Notes under the pieces: model-generated | Databases searched by the model: none | Seen by the model: only the letters and a program-made list of their open reading frames with translations | Told to the model about the DNA's origin: nothing | Origin: Synechococcus sp. PCC 7502 | Lineage (GTDB): Bacteria; Cyanobacteriota; Cyanobacteriia; Pseudanabaenales; Pseudanabaenaceae | NCBI RefSeq assembly: GCF_000317085.1 | Contig: NC_019702.1 | Location: 3,192,394-3,256,393 of the forward strand | Length of the DNA: 64,000 bases | Direction of reading: 5' to 3' | Shown here: positions 18,797-26,892 of the stretch, piece by piece | How the letters are laid out: each line of letters begins with the position of its first letter | How positions within the stretch are numbered: the first letter of the stretch is position 1 | Made by a program: the position numbers and the translations under genes

Positions 18797-18931
18797 TTTT
18801 CTGAAGTAGGAGATTTAGGTAACTCTCATAACTAACTTTTTCAAAATCTAGTTCTTCAAAATCTTGCCTAAAGATGCTAAAATGCGGATCGCTCAAAATT
18901 TGACCTAACTAACTTTATTTCTAAATAAGCT

Positions 18932-19249
18932 GTGGCAACCTTACAACAACAAAAAATTCGGATTCGCTTAAAGGCATTCGATCACAAACTTCTTGATGCA
19001 TCCTGCGAAAAAATCGTAGATACTGCTAATCGTACTAATGCAACTGCGATCGGTCCAATTCCTATGCCCACCAAACGACGGATTTATTGCCTTTTGCGAT
19101 CGCCCCACGTTGATAAGGACTCCCGTGAACACTTTGAAACTCGGACTCATAGCCGTATTATTGATATTTACCAGCCTTCAGCTAAAACCATTGATGCCCT
19201 GATGAAGCTAGACCTTGCCTCTGGTGTGGATATTGAAGTTAAATTGTAG
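18932..19249 (+). CDS. rpsJ: 30S ribosomal protein S10
   Basis: This is a 105-residue S10, part of the 30S head and also (as NusE) of transcription antitermination complexes. The sequence is full-length ([51 protein letters not shown]). The start is GTG. In many bacteria, and often in cyanobacteria, rpsJ follows tufA in the fus-tuf cluster; here its neighbours are an oxidoreductase and glgA, so the gene is detached from that cluster. TAAAAT at 18878 could be part of its own promoter. Confidence 0.97.
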   Translation: MATLQQQKIRIRLKAFDHKLLDASCEKIVDTANRTNATAIGPIPMPTKRRIYCLLRSPHVDKDSREHFETRTHSRIIDIYQPSAKTIDALMKLDLASGVDIEVKL

Positions 19250-19310
19250 AGTTAGTTAAACTTTGGTTACACTTTGCCTCAAAATAATGAAGTAGTAATC
19301 AAAGTTAGGC

Positions 19311-20687
19311 ATGAAAATATTATTTGCAGCAACAGAAGCGGCACCCATTGCTAAAGTTGGCGGTATGGCAGATGTGGTAGGTGCACTCCCCGCCGTGTTA
19401 CGAAAAATGGGACATGATGTACGGATCATAATGCCCTACTACGGCACCCTACCTGATAAGCTACCTGAAACTCCGCAATGGATTTGGAAAGGTTATGCGA
19501 TGTTCCAAACCTTTGATGTGTATGAAACTGTTCTTCCTGGTACCAATGTTCCGCTTTATTTGGTAGGTCATGGCTCGTTTTTGCCATCTCGAATTTACTA
19601 CGGCGATGATGAAGACTGGAGATTTACGCTATTTGCCAATGCCTGTGCCGAATTTTGTTGGAATTACTGGAAGCCAAACTTAATCCATTGTCACGATTGG
19701 CATACAGGTATGATCCCTGTGTGGATGCACCAAACCTCTGACATTGGTACTGTATTTACAATTCATAATCTTGCCTATCAGGGACCTTGGCGGTGGCGAT
19801 TAGAGCAAATGACTTGGGTACCTTGGTATTTCCGTGGACATAACACCATGGCGGCAGCAGTACAGTTTGCAGATCGGGTTAATACTGTATCTCCCACCTA
19901 TGCCAAACAAATTTGCACTCCTGCCTATGGTGAAGGTTTGGAAAGCACTTTATCATATCTTTCTCCCAGTGGAATCTTAAATGGCATTGATATTGACCAA
20001 TTTAATCCCAGTACTGATAAATATTTAGCCAAGAACTTTGACAGTGAAACCCTTGCCAAACGCATCGCTAATAAAAGTGCTTTACAGGAAGAAATTGGGT
20101 TGCAGGTAAATAAGTCTGCTTTCCTTGTAGGCATGGTAACTAGGCTGGTTGAACAAAAAGGCTTAGATTTATTAATTCAAGTTTTAGATCGATTTCTAGC
20201 CTATACCGATGCTCAGTTCGTAATTTTAGGGACAGGCGATCGTTACTACGAAACTCAAATGTGGCAAATTGCTTCTCGTTTCCCCGGCAGGATGTCAGCA
20301 CAGATTTTATATAATGCGGCACTATCTCAGCGTATTTATGCAGGTACTGACGCTTTCTTAATGCCTAGTAGGTTTGAACCGTGTGGCATTAGTCAAATGC
20401 TGGCTTTACGTTATGGCTCGGTGCCAATTGTGCGGAGAACGGGGGGATTAGTGGATACAGTTCAGCATCATGTGCCTAGCTTAAATCAGGGTAATGGCTA
20501 TTGCTTTGATCGCTACGAACCACTTGATCTCTATACTTGCATGATCAGAGCATGGGAGGGATTCTCTTATAAAGAACCTTGGCATGATCTGCAAAAACGG
20601 GGAATGGCAGGAGATTTTAGTTGGGATACTTCTGCTAAACAATATATTGAGTTATATCGTTCGATTCCAGGGATGGAACTTGCCTAA
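19311..20687 (+). CDS. glgA: glycogen synthase (ADP-glucose)
   Basis: This 458-residue GT5 glycosyltransferase elongates glycogen from ADP-glucose. Motifs are KVGGMADVVGALP (ADP-glucose binding, about 16-28), HCHDWHTGMIPVWMH, the linker VTRLVEQKGLDLL at about 277, and the C-terminal LMPSRFEPCGISQMLALRYGSVPIVRRTGGLVDTV holding the catalytic Glu pair region. Slightly shorter than the usual bacterial enzyme (about 477). It follows rpsJ by 61 bases. The downstream stretch to 20918 shows no gene. Confidence 0.95.
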   Translation: MKILFAATEAAPIAKVGGMADVVGALPAVLRKMGHDVRIIMPYYGTLPDKLPETPQWIWKGYAMFQTFDVYETVLPGTNVPLYLVGHGSFLPSRIYYGDDEDWRFTLFANACAEFCWNYWKPNLIHCHDWHTGMIPVWMHQTSDIGTVFTIHNLAYQGPWRWRLEQMTWVPWYFRGHNTMAAAVQFADRVNTVSPTYAKQICTPAYGEGLESTLSYLSPSGILNGIDIDQFNPSTDKYLAKNFDSETLAKRIANKSALQEEIGLQVNKSAFLVGMVTRLVEQKGLDLLIQVLDRFLAYTDAQFVILGTGDRYYETQMWQIASRFPGRMSAQILYNAALSQRIYAGTDAFLMPSRFEPCGISQMLALRYGSVPIVRRTGGLVDTVQHHVPSLNQGNGYCFDRYEPLDLYTCMIRAWEGFSYKEPWHDLQKRGMAGDFSWDTSAKQYIELYRSIPGMELA

Positions 20688-20918
20688 GATCGCTATTTAT
20701 TCTATTGGCACTACGTAATGTAAATGATAGGTATGTAGAGAGAGGGTTTAGCTTTCCTGATCCATGACAGTTTGACCAAGATATTGAGAGGATTGTGCTT
20801 GTTAATTTTTGGGAATAGCGATCGCCCTTAATACCCTTAATAATTTCCACCAATAAAGACTGAAGAAACATTTCCCCAGTCTTGGCTACAAAGATTAATT
20901 TAGGTTACTTAAGAGAAC

Positions 20919-21662
20919 TTATCTTAAAATTACAGAAGCAGAATTTAAGGATTCTTTGAGACTACGCACCACAGCAATCATTGCTATTTGATCTTTAAGT
21001 TGATTTACCGCCGAACCAACCCCTACTCCAGATGCTCCAGCAGCGATCGCCATTGGAATAGTAACATCCGTTAATCCCGAAGCACAAAGCACAGGCACAG
21101 ATACAGCACGACTAATCGCATGGGCAGCAGCAAGGGTAGGCGCAGCTTTTTCAATTAAGCCCAGAATTCCGCTATGTAAAGGATTACTACTGGTACCACC
21201 TTCAGTTTGAATGATATCAGCACCACAGGCTACCAATTCTTCAGCCAGAGTTACTTGTTGATCGAGGGGTAAGGTATGAGGCACAGTTACAGATAGTAAA
21301 GTCTCGGGTAATAAATTTCTGGTGGCTTTAGTCAAGGCAATTACCTCTAACCCCGAAAATATCCGTCCTTGGGTGTAAAAACTATCATAGTTACCAATTT
21401 CCACTAGGTCGGCTCCAGCATCTACTGCCTCTACTAATTTCTCTGGAGCGATCGCTGACACACACACAGGTAAGTTGGTTTGAGCTTTAGTTTGTCTAAT
21501 TAAGTTGCGATCAGCAGCAATATCCACAAAGGTTGCACCACCCAAAGTAGCAGCTTCCACAACCATTGCCACGAACTGAGAATCAAAGTTTTGCAAACCG
21601 CTAATAATTTTTAATGCCTGACGGTGGGTAAGGGTTTGGCGTAATTGGTTTAAGGTTGTCAT
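20919..21662 (-). CDS. ycf23: DUF561/Ycf23 family protein
   Basis: This 247-residue TIM-barrel-like protein of the Ycf23 (DUF561) family is found in cyanobacteria and red-algal plastids. Family hallmarks are ALKIISGLQNFD near the start, GATFVDIAADRNLI, and a C-terminal phosphate-binding-like stretch SGVGVGSAVNQL. QTEGGTSSNP at about 150 is also typical. No biochemical role is established. The 311-base gap to serA (21663-21973) contains no gene that I can see. Confidence 0.85.
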   Translation of the reverse strand: MTTLNQLRQTLTHRQALKIISGLQNFDSQFVAMVVEAATLGGATFVDIAADRNLIRQTKAQTNLPVCVSAIAPEKLVEAVDAGADLVEIGNYDSFYTQGRIFSGLEVIALTKATRNLLPETLLSVTVPHTLPLDQQVTLAEELVACGADIIQTEGGTSSNPLHSGILGLIEKAAPTLAAAHAISRAVSVPVLCASGLTDVTIPMAIAAGASGVGVGSAVNQLKDQIAMIAVVRSLKESLNSASVILR

Positions 21663-21973
21663 GGTTATTCTTGGAGATGATTGTTTAGATTAACCTAATA
21701 TACCCCGCAAATACCAGAGTAGAAAATTAGCAAAATCATAAATTGATCGCCGTCTTAAATCAGCAAATAATCAGCAAACTTAATCTTGAGGCGTTAGGAT
21801 GAGATTAGCTTTTAAGGGGATTTGCAAAATCTTAATAATCTTCTTAAATGTTTAAGCAATTAAGGGCTTGCCCCAGTAACCTGCAAAGAATACCCCAAAC
21901 AATTTGCTAAAGCGTCAAATTAACAACTAAAATACTTACTGCCTCACTGCATTAATCTGCTCACTATTCACCT

Positions 21974-23560
21974 ATGCCTAAAATTCTCGTTTCCGATCCT
22001 ATTGATCAAGTTGGTATTGATATACTCTCTCAGGTTGCCACGGTTGATATAAAAACTAACCTTACCCCCGATGAATTAGTACAAGTCATTCCCGACTACG
22101 ATGCCATTATGATTCGCTCTGGCACTAAGCTAACTAAGCAAGCGATCGAAGCGGGCAAAAACCTCAAAATTATTGGTCGAGCAGGTGTAGGCGTAGATAA
22201 TGTTGATGTTCCTACGGCGACTCGTCAAGGAATTGTGGTTGTAAACTCCCCTGAAGGAAATACGATTGCAGCAGCAGAACATGCCCTCGCCATGATGTTA
22301 TCTTTATCTCGGTTTGTCCCAGAGGCAAATGCTTCGATTAAATCAGGGAAATGGGATCGCAAAAGCTTTACTGGGGTTGAAGTTTATAAAAAAACCCTTG
22401 GCGTTGTGGGCTTAGGAAAAATTGGTTCCCATGTTGCCACGGTTGCCAAGTCCATGGGCATGAAACTGCTAGCATATGATCCTTTTTTAAGTGCAGAGCG
22501 TGCCGAACAGTTGGGCGTAAGCTTAGTGGAGCTAGAAATTTTACTGCGGGAATCGGACTATATTACCCTGCACATTCCTAAAACTAAAGAAACCCAGCAT
22601 TTAATCAATGCCAAAACCCTAGGGATCATGAAGCCCAATGCGCGGATTATTAACTGTGCAAGGGGAGGGATTATCGATGAAGCAGCCCTTACCGAAGCAT
22701 TAATTAATGGCACCATTGCGGGCGCAGCAATTGATGTATTTGAAAATGAACCCCTAGAAGCGGATTCACCCCTGAGAAATGCTCCCGCCAGTCGGCTTGT
22801 GCTTACTCCTCACTTGGGGGCATCTACGGAAGAGGCTCAAGCAAATGTAGCAATCGATGTGGCTGAGCAAATTCGAGATGTATTATTAGGTTTGCCCGCC
22901 CGAGCCGCAGTTAATATTCCCGGACTACGCCCCGATGTTTGGCAAAAACTCAAGCCCTATCTGCAACTTTCGGAAATGCTAGGGAATCTGGTAGGGCAAT
23001 TGGCTGGAGGACGGGTAGATAACCTAGATGTGCGCTTACAGGGTGAAATTGCCACTAGTGATAGCCAACCCATAGTTGTAGCCGCATTAAAAGGTTTATT
23101 ATCCCAAGCATTGCAAGAACGGGTAAATTTTGTGAATGCAAGTCTGGAAGCGAAAGAGCGGGGAATTAGGGTTACAGAGACTCGTGATGCAGCGATCGAG
23201 GACTATACGGGGTCTTTGACTTTAACGGCAAAGGGTTCCCAAGGGCAGCAGTCTGTGACGGGAGCATTACTGGGCAAGGGTGAAATTCGGATTACAAATA
23301 TCAATGACTTCCCGATCAATGTTGCCCCCACTCACTACATGCTTTTGACCTTGCATCGGGATATGCCCGGCATTATTGGCAAAATTGGTTCTTTATTAGG
23401 AACATTTAATGTCAACATAGCGAGTATGCAGGTTGGACGACGGATTGTCAGGGGCGAAGCAGTGATGGTAATTAATATTGATGATCCGTTACCCAGTGGG
23501 TTGCTTGATGAAATCGGACATATTCAGGGTGTGACGGATGCCTTTATGGTTAATTTATAA
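21974..23560 (+). CDS. serA: D-3-phosphoglycerate dehydrogenase
   Basis: This 528-residue long-form SerA oxidises 3-phosphoglycerate in the phosphorylated serine pathway. The N-terminal substrate domain (MPKILVSDPID) is followed by the NAD-binding motif GVVGLGKIGSHVA at about residue 142. The catalytic Arg, Glu and His are in NCARGGIID, FENEP and LTPHLGASTEEA. Next comes an intervening domain (VNIPGLRPD onwards), and a C-terminal ACT domain (HRDMPGIIGKIGSLLG, about 461-476) that can bind serine as feedback inhibitor. Length is typical of the long form. Confidence 0.95.
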   Translation: MPKILVSDPIDQVGIDILSQVATVDIKTNLTPDELVQVIPDYDAIMIRSGTKLTKQAIEAGKNLKIIGRAGVGVDNVDVPTATRQGIVVVNSPEGNTIAAAEHALAMMLSLSRFVPEANASIKSGKWDRKSFTGVEVYKKTLGVVGLGKIGSHVATVAKSMGMKLLAYDPFLSAERAEQLGVSLVELEILLRESDYITLHIPKTKETQHLINAKTLGIMKPNARIINCARGGIIDEAALTEALINGTIAGAAIDVFENEPLEADSPLRNAPASRLVLTPHLGASTEEAQANVAIDVAEQIRDVLLGLPARAAVNIPGLRPDVWQKLKPYLQLSEMLGNLVGQLAGGRVDNLDVRLQGEIATSDSQPIVVAALKGLLSQALQERVNFVNASLEAKERGIRVTETRDAAIEDYTGSLTLTAKGSQGQQSVTGALLGKGEIRITNINDFPINVAPTHYMLLTLHRDMPGIIGKIGSLLGTFNVNIASMQVGRRIVRGEAVMVINIDDPLPSGLLDEIGHIQGVTDAFMVNL

Positions 23561-23630
23561 GTTAAGTGTTGAACTCCTCTGAAAATTCATCATTCATCGG
23601 TTTGTTAAAGTTAGTTTATAGATAAAAGTA

Positions 23631-24146
23631 ATGTTTACAACTGCTGAATTTGGCACATTAACCCAGGGCATGGGTATTTTGGTGTTGGTATTAGCACTGA
23701 TTACGGCGGTAGCGTTTGGGCGATCAGTAAGCTGGCGATTTCGCATGGTTGGGATCACTTCTTTTGCAGTGGTGTTAACGGCGGGATTATTTGCGCTGTC
23801 CTTGGCACCAATTACGCGAACCAGTGTGGAGGGAGCTTTGCCCTATGTGTTAGTTTACGATCGCCTCGGTCCAGAAGCGGTAATCACCGTACCCTCGGAT
23901 ATTAAGGCACCCCAGTTAGAGGCAACCCTAAAGCAGGCAGCAACAAATTTATTTTCCCCCGGACGTAATAGTTTGGGTGAATCATCTACGTTAAAAATTA
24001 GAGCAAGGACTATTCTTCATCCCAGGGAAGGGGTTTCACAGTTAGTATATTTAGGAGAATTAGAGAGGTCGCTACGGATGCGTAATGATCCAGATATGAC
24101 GGTCAAGATTTTTAGTGATCGCCTATCTAACCTTCAAAAGTTATAA
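23631..24146 (+). CDS. ycf51: Ycf51-like membrane protein (DUF2518)
   Basis: This 171-residue protein is of the Ycf51/DUF2518 family, conserved in cyanobacteria and some plastids. Two membrane helices are evident (MGILVLVLALITAVAFG, about 14-30; GITSFAVVLTAGLFALSLAP, about 40-59). A soluble domain with YVLVYDRLGPEAVITVPSD follows. The function is unknown. It lies between serA (70 bases) and the cysteine desulfurase gene (2 bases), so it is probably co-transcribed with the latter. Confidence 0.8.
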   Translation: MFTTAEFGTLTQGMGILVLVLALITAVAFGRSVSWRFRMVGITSFAVVLTAGLFALSLAPITRTSVEGALPYVLVYDRLGPEAVITVPSDIKAPQLEATLKQAATNLFSPGRNSLGESSTLKIRARTILHPREGVSQLVYLGELERSLRMRNDPDMTVKIFSDRLSNLQKL

Positions 24147-24148
24147 AC

Positions 24149-25294
24149 ATGTCCGTTTACCTTGACTATGCGGCTACAACTCCCACCCGTCCTGAGGTTA
24201 TTGATCTAATCACAGAGGTTTTGCGGTCACAGTGGGGTAATCCTTCCAGCTTGCATAATTGGGGTGAACGTTCGACTATGGCTGTGGAGAGATCGCGGTT
24301 CATGGTTGCGGATTTAATTAATGCGGATCCTGAGGGCATAATTTTTACGTCTGGTGGAACGGAGTCTAACAATTTAGCATTGTGGGGAATTACCCAACAG
24401 TATGACAAGCCTCAACATCTAATTATTTCTGCTGTGGAGCATTCAGCGATCGCCCAACCTGCAAAGGTTTTATCACAAATGGGCTGGTCAGTAACTGAAC
24501 TACCTGTGGATCAAACTGGTAGAGTTAACCCTTCTGATTTAATTAAGGAAATTCAGCCTAATACCGTATTAGTTTCCGTAATTTTTGCCCAAAATGAAAT
24601 TGGTACAATTCAGCCGATCGCCGAGTTAGGAAAGATTTGTCGAGATGCTAAGGTGCTTTTTCATACGGATGCTGTCCAAGCGATCGGGAGAATAGATGTA
24701 AATCTCCAAGTTTTGCCTGTGGATTTACTAACAATCTCTGCCCATAAAATCTATGGCGGTCAGGGAGTTGGGGCTTTATATGTTCGCCCTAATTTACAGT
24801 TGATCCCACTAATTTTAGGCGGGGGGCAAGAACGAGGTATAAGGTCGGGGACAGAATCCGTTGCGGCGATCGCTGGGTTTGGATTGGCTGCTGAGTTGGC
24901 TAAATCGGAAATTGCCACAGAGATGCCAAGATTAAGAGCCTTGAGCGATCAGCTATTTAGGGAATTAGAAGATATACCCAACCTAATTCCTACTGGGGCG
25001 AAAAATGAACTCAGGCTACCCAATCATGTCAGTTTTTGTCATAGTTCCATAGATGGACGGCATATAGTTAGGGCAATGAATGCGACGGGAATTGGTATTA
25101 GCGCTGGTTCCGCCTGTAGCAGTGGGTCATTAATACCTAGTTCAACTCTTTTAGCAATGGGATTTAGTCATAGTCAAGCTTTAGGAGCTATTCGTCTGAG
25201 CTTAGGACTTAGGACAAGGTCATTAGATATTGAACAGGCAATTTTAAGTTTGAAGAAAGCTTTAGAAATCTCCCCCTCATTCAAATTAAACTAA
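24149..25294 (+). CDS. cysteine desulfurase (NifS/IscS family)
   Basis: This 381-residue PLP enzyme removes sulphur from cysteine for iron-sulphur cluster assembly. The start is typical (MSVYLDYAATTPTRPEV). The PLP lysine is in ISAHKIYGGQGVGALY at about residue 201, the persulfide-carrying Cys is in GISAGSACSSGS at about 326, and HFDTDAVQAIG-like FHTDAVQAIG precedes the lysine. It belongs to the NifS/IscS class, not the SufS class, judging by the Cys loop. It starts 2 bases after ycf51. Confidence 0.92.
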   Translation: MSVYLDYAATTPTRPEVIDLITEVLRSQWGNPSSLHNWGERSTMAVERSRFMVADLINADPEGIIFTSGGTESNNLALWGITQQYDKPQHLIISAVEHSAIAQPAKVLSQMGWSVTELPVDQTGRVNPSDLIKEIQPNTVLVSVIFAQNEIGTIQPIAELGKICRDAKVLFHTDAVQAIGRIDVNLQVLPVDLLTISAHKIYGGQGVGALYVRPNLQLIPLILGGGQERGIRSGTESVAAIAGFGLAAELAKSEIATEMPRLRALSDQLFRELEDIPNLIPTGAKNELRLPNHVSFCHSSIDGRHIVRAMNATGIGISAGSACSSGSLIPSSTLLAMGFSHSQALGAIRLSLGLRTRSLDIEQAILSLKKALEISPSFKLN

Positions 25295-25445
25295 AAAATT
25301 TTTGGAGTTGTTGAAATTTTGAAATTATAAGTTTGATTGCAGATACATGTTATTTGAGTCACTTCCTTAAAACAGTTGAAGTATATTCGTATCCAGCCCA
25401 ATTAATCTTAAACTACATTCAGACTGTAAGTTTCAAGCGAACGCC

Positions 25446-25931
25446 ATGAATAAAAAACTAACTAAAAATCTAATCCTAAGATTGGCAGGAGTAGCTACCT
25501 GCTCACTTGCAACTTTTTACTCTGCCTCAAGTTGGTCAAAGGAAAATACTCCAGAATATAAGTCTGACTATAAACAAGATATTAAGGTTACGCAACTACT
25601 TAAAACTCAGACTACCTCCATAGGTCAGCCAATTAACTTTGCCACAATCAATAAACCAGAAGTAACAGCCGTAAAAGTTGAAATTCCGCCCGGAAAAGAA
25701 ACAGGTTGGCACAAGCACCCTCATCCGGGATATGCCTATATTATTCAAGGCACATTAACCCTAGAACTTGAAAGAAATCAGAAATTTACATTTAAACCGG
25801 GTAGCACATTCGTAGAGGTAGTAGGTACTTTGCATAATGGCAAAAATTTGGGAAACGAACCAGTAATTCTGATCGCCTTTTTTACGGCGGAGGCAGGACA
25901 GCCCTTTGCAATTCCTGCAAATCCGAAATAG
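25446..25931 (+). CDS. exported cupin-domain protein
   Basis: This 161-residue protein has an N-terminal export signal (basic MNKKLTKN, then hydrophobic LILRLAGVATCSLATFYSASS). A single cupin domain follows. The metal-ligand motif is GWHKHPHPGYAYIIQGTLTLELE at about 90-112, and the second motif is PGSTFVEVVGTLHNGKNLG at about 119-137, giving three to four His/Glu ligands. It would act in the periplasm. Its substrate is unknown, and it is unrelated in detail to the cupin at 4505-4975. Confidence 0.75.
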   Translation: MNKKLTKNLILRLAGVATCSLATFYSASSWSKENTPEYKSDYKQDIKVTQLLKTQTTSIGQPINFATINKPEVTAVKVEIPPGKETGWHKHPHPGYAYIIQGTLTLELERNQKFTFKPGSTFVEVVGTLHNGKNLGNEPVILIAFFTAEAGQPFAIPANPK

Positions 25932-26026
25932 CCAGAGATTATTTTAAAATTCTAAGCTTCAGAATCCCAGTCATTTAACGATTTGGTATTACACAATTTA
26001 CTTAACACTCTCTGAATTTAGGAATA

Positions 26027-26662
26027 TTAAAGTGCGGCAATCCGATCTAGGTCTCTCTTGACCTCAAATGCTAGTTCTCGATTACTTGGATCAGTATTTA
26101 AAGCCTTATTTAAGAATACTTCTGCTTCTTTATATTTCTTTTTTAAGATTAGCTCATTGCCCCAACGATGATAGGTTACTGCCTGCCAGTGAATTACCTC
26201 TGGGGACTGGGGAAATTTGCCTCGCATTCCTTCTGCTATGGCGATCGCGACAATATATTTTCTCTGCTTTAAGAGGTCTTGCAGCCGTCTAAGGGTATCA
26301 AGTTTAAGTCTTAGCTCCGGATCACTAGCAATTGGATCAACTTTTTGGCGAACATCTTTGGATCTTACTTCGGATTTAACTTCAACTTTAACCTTAGGGG
26401 TTGGTGGGGTACGGGTAGGTTGGGGTTCTGGATGGTAGGATTGACTAAAATTAGCTGCCTGTGGAGGAATTATACCTAGCTGCACATCTTTCAAAATTTG
26501 ATACGCCTGCTGTACTAAACGAAACTTATCTGCCGCCGCAGGATCATCTTGATTAACATCGGGATGGTACTTTCTTGCTAATCGCCGATAGGAGAGCTTT
26601 ATATCTTCTAAAGATGCCCCCCGTGATAACCCTAATAATCGATAGCATTCAGACTGCTGCAT
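26027..26662 (-). CDS. J-domain protein with TPR-like C terminus
   Basis: This 211-residue co-chaperone-like protein starts with a J domain (residues about 1-58: ECYRLLGLSRGASLEDIKLSY, then KYHPDVNQDDPAAADKF). The invariant HPD that stimulates DnaK ATPase is present. A proline-rich linker (PEPQPTRTPPTPKV) follows, and then a C-terminal helical part with TPR-like repeats (RWGNELILKKKYKEAEVFLNKAL). There are no zinc-finger or DnaJ C-terminal domains, so it is a type III J protein that probably recruits Hsp70 to specific clients. It starts eight bases after a 55-codon ORF. Confidence 0.82.
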   Translation of the reverse strand: MQQSECYRLLGLSRGASLEDIKLSYRRLARKYHPDVNQDDPAAADKFRLVQQAYQILKDVQLGIIPPQAANFSQSYHPEPQPTRTPPTPKVKVEVKSEVRSKDVRQKVDPIASDPELRLKLDTLRRLQDLLKQRKYIVAIAIAEGMRGKFPQSPEVIHWQAVTYHRWGNELILKKKYKEAEVFLNKALNTDPSNRELAFEVKRDLDRIAAL

Positions 26663-26670
26663 TCTGAAAA

Positions 26671-26838
26671 TTACTGAGCTTTTTTACGAATAGAGTAGCT
26701 GCCATTTTTTAAGGTTGATGATCCTTTATTTGCTTCGACGAGTTCCATAAACTTATTAAGAGCTTGCTCTTTTGTAGCACACTCCGCAATAACATGAAAT
26801 TTACTTGAAATATTTGTCTGGATAATCACTTGGTACAT
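26671..26838 (-). CDS. 55-residue hypothetical protein upstream of the J protein
   Basis: The minus strand from ATG 26838 encodes MYQVIIQTNISSKFHVIAEC, continues with ATKEQALNKFMELVEANKG and ends NGSYSIRKKAQ. The codons GGGGAAAT just upstream give a plausible ribosome site. The stop is eight bases before the ATG of the J-domain gene, so the two are likely one operon. The predicted alternation of strands and one helix suggests a small folded domain. No family is recognised. The location of a clean short frame in a tight operon is the main support. Confidence 0.55.
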   Translation of the reverse strand: MYQVIIQTNISSKFHVIAECATKEQALNKFMELVEANKGSSTLKNGSYSIRKKAQ

Positions 26839-26892
26839 AATATTTCCCCAATTAAGCTTTATTTTAAATCTGGTTTTAAATTTAGTTTTATA

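Noticed and set aside
20635-20871. Minus-strand ORF of 78 codons beyond glgA
   Set aside because: It overlaps the glgA 3' end and has no recognisable domain or ribosome site.
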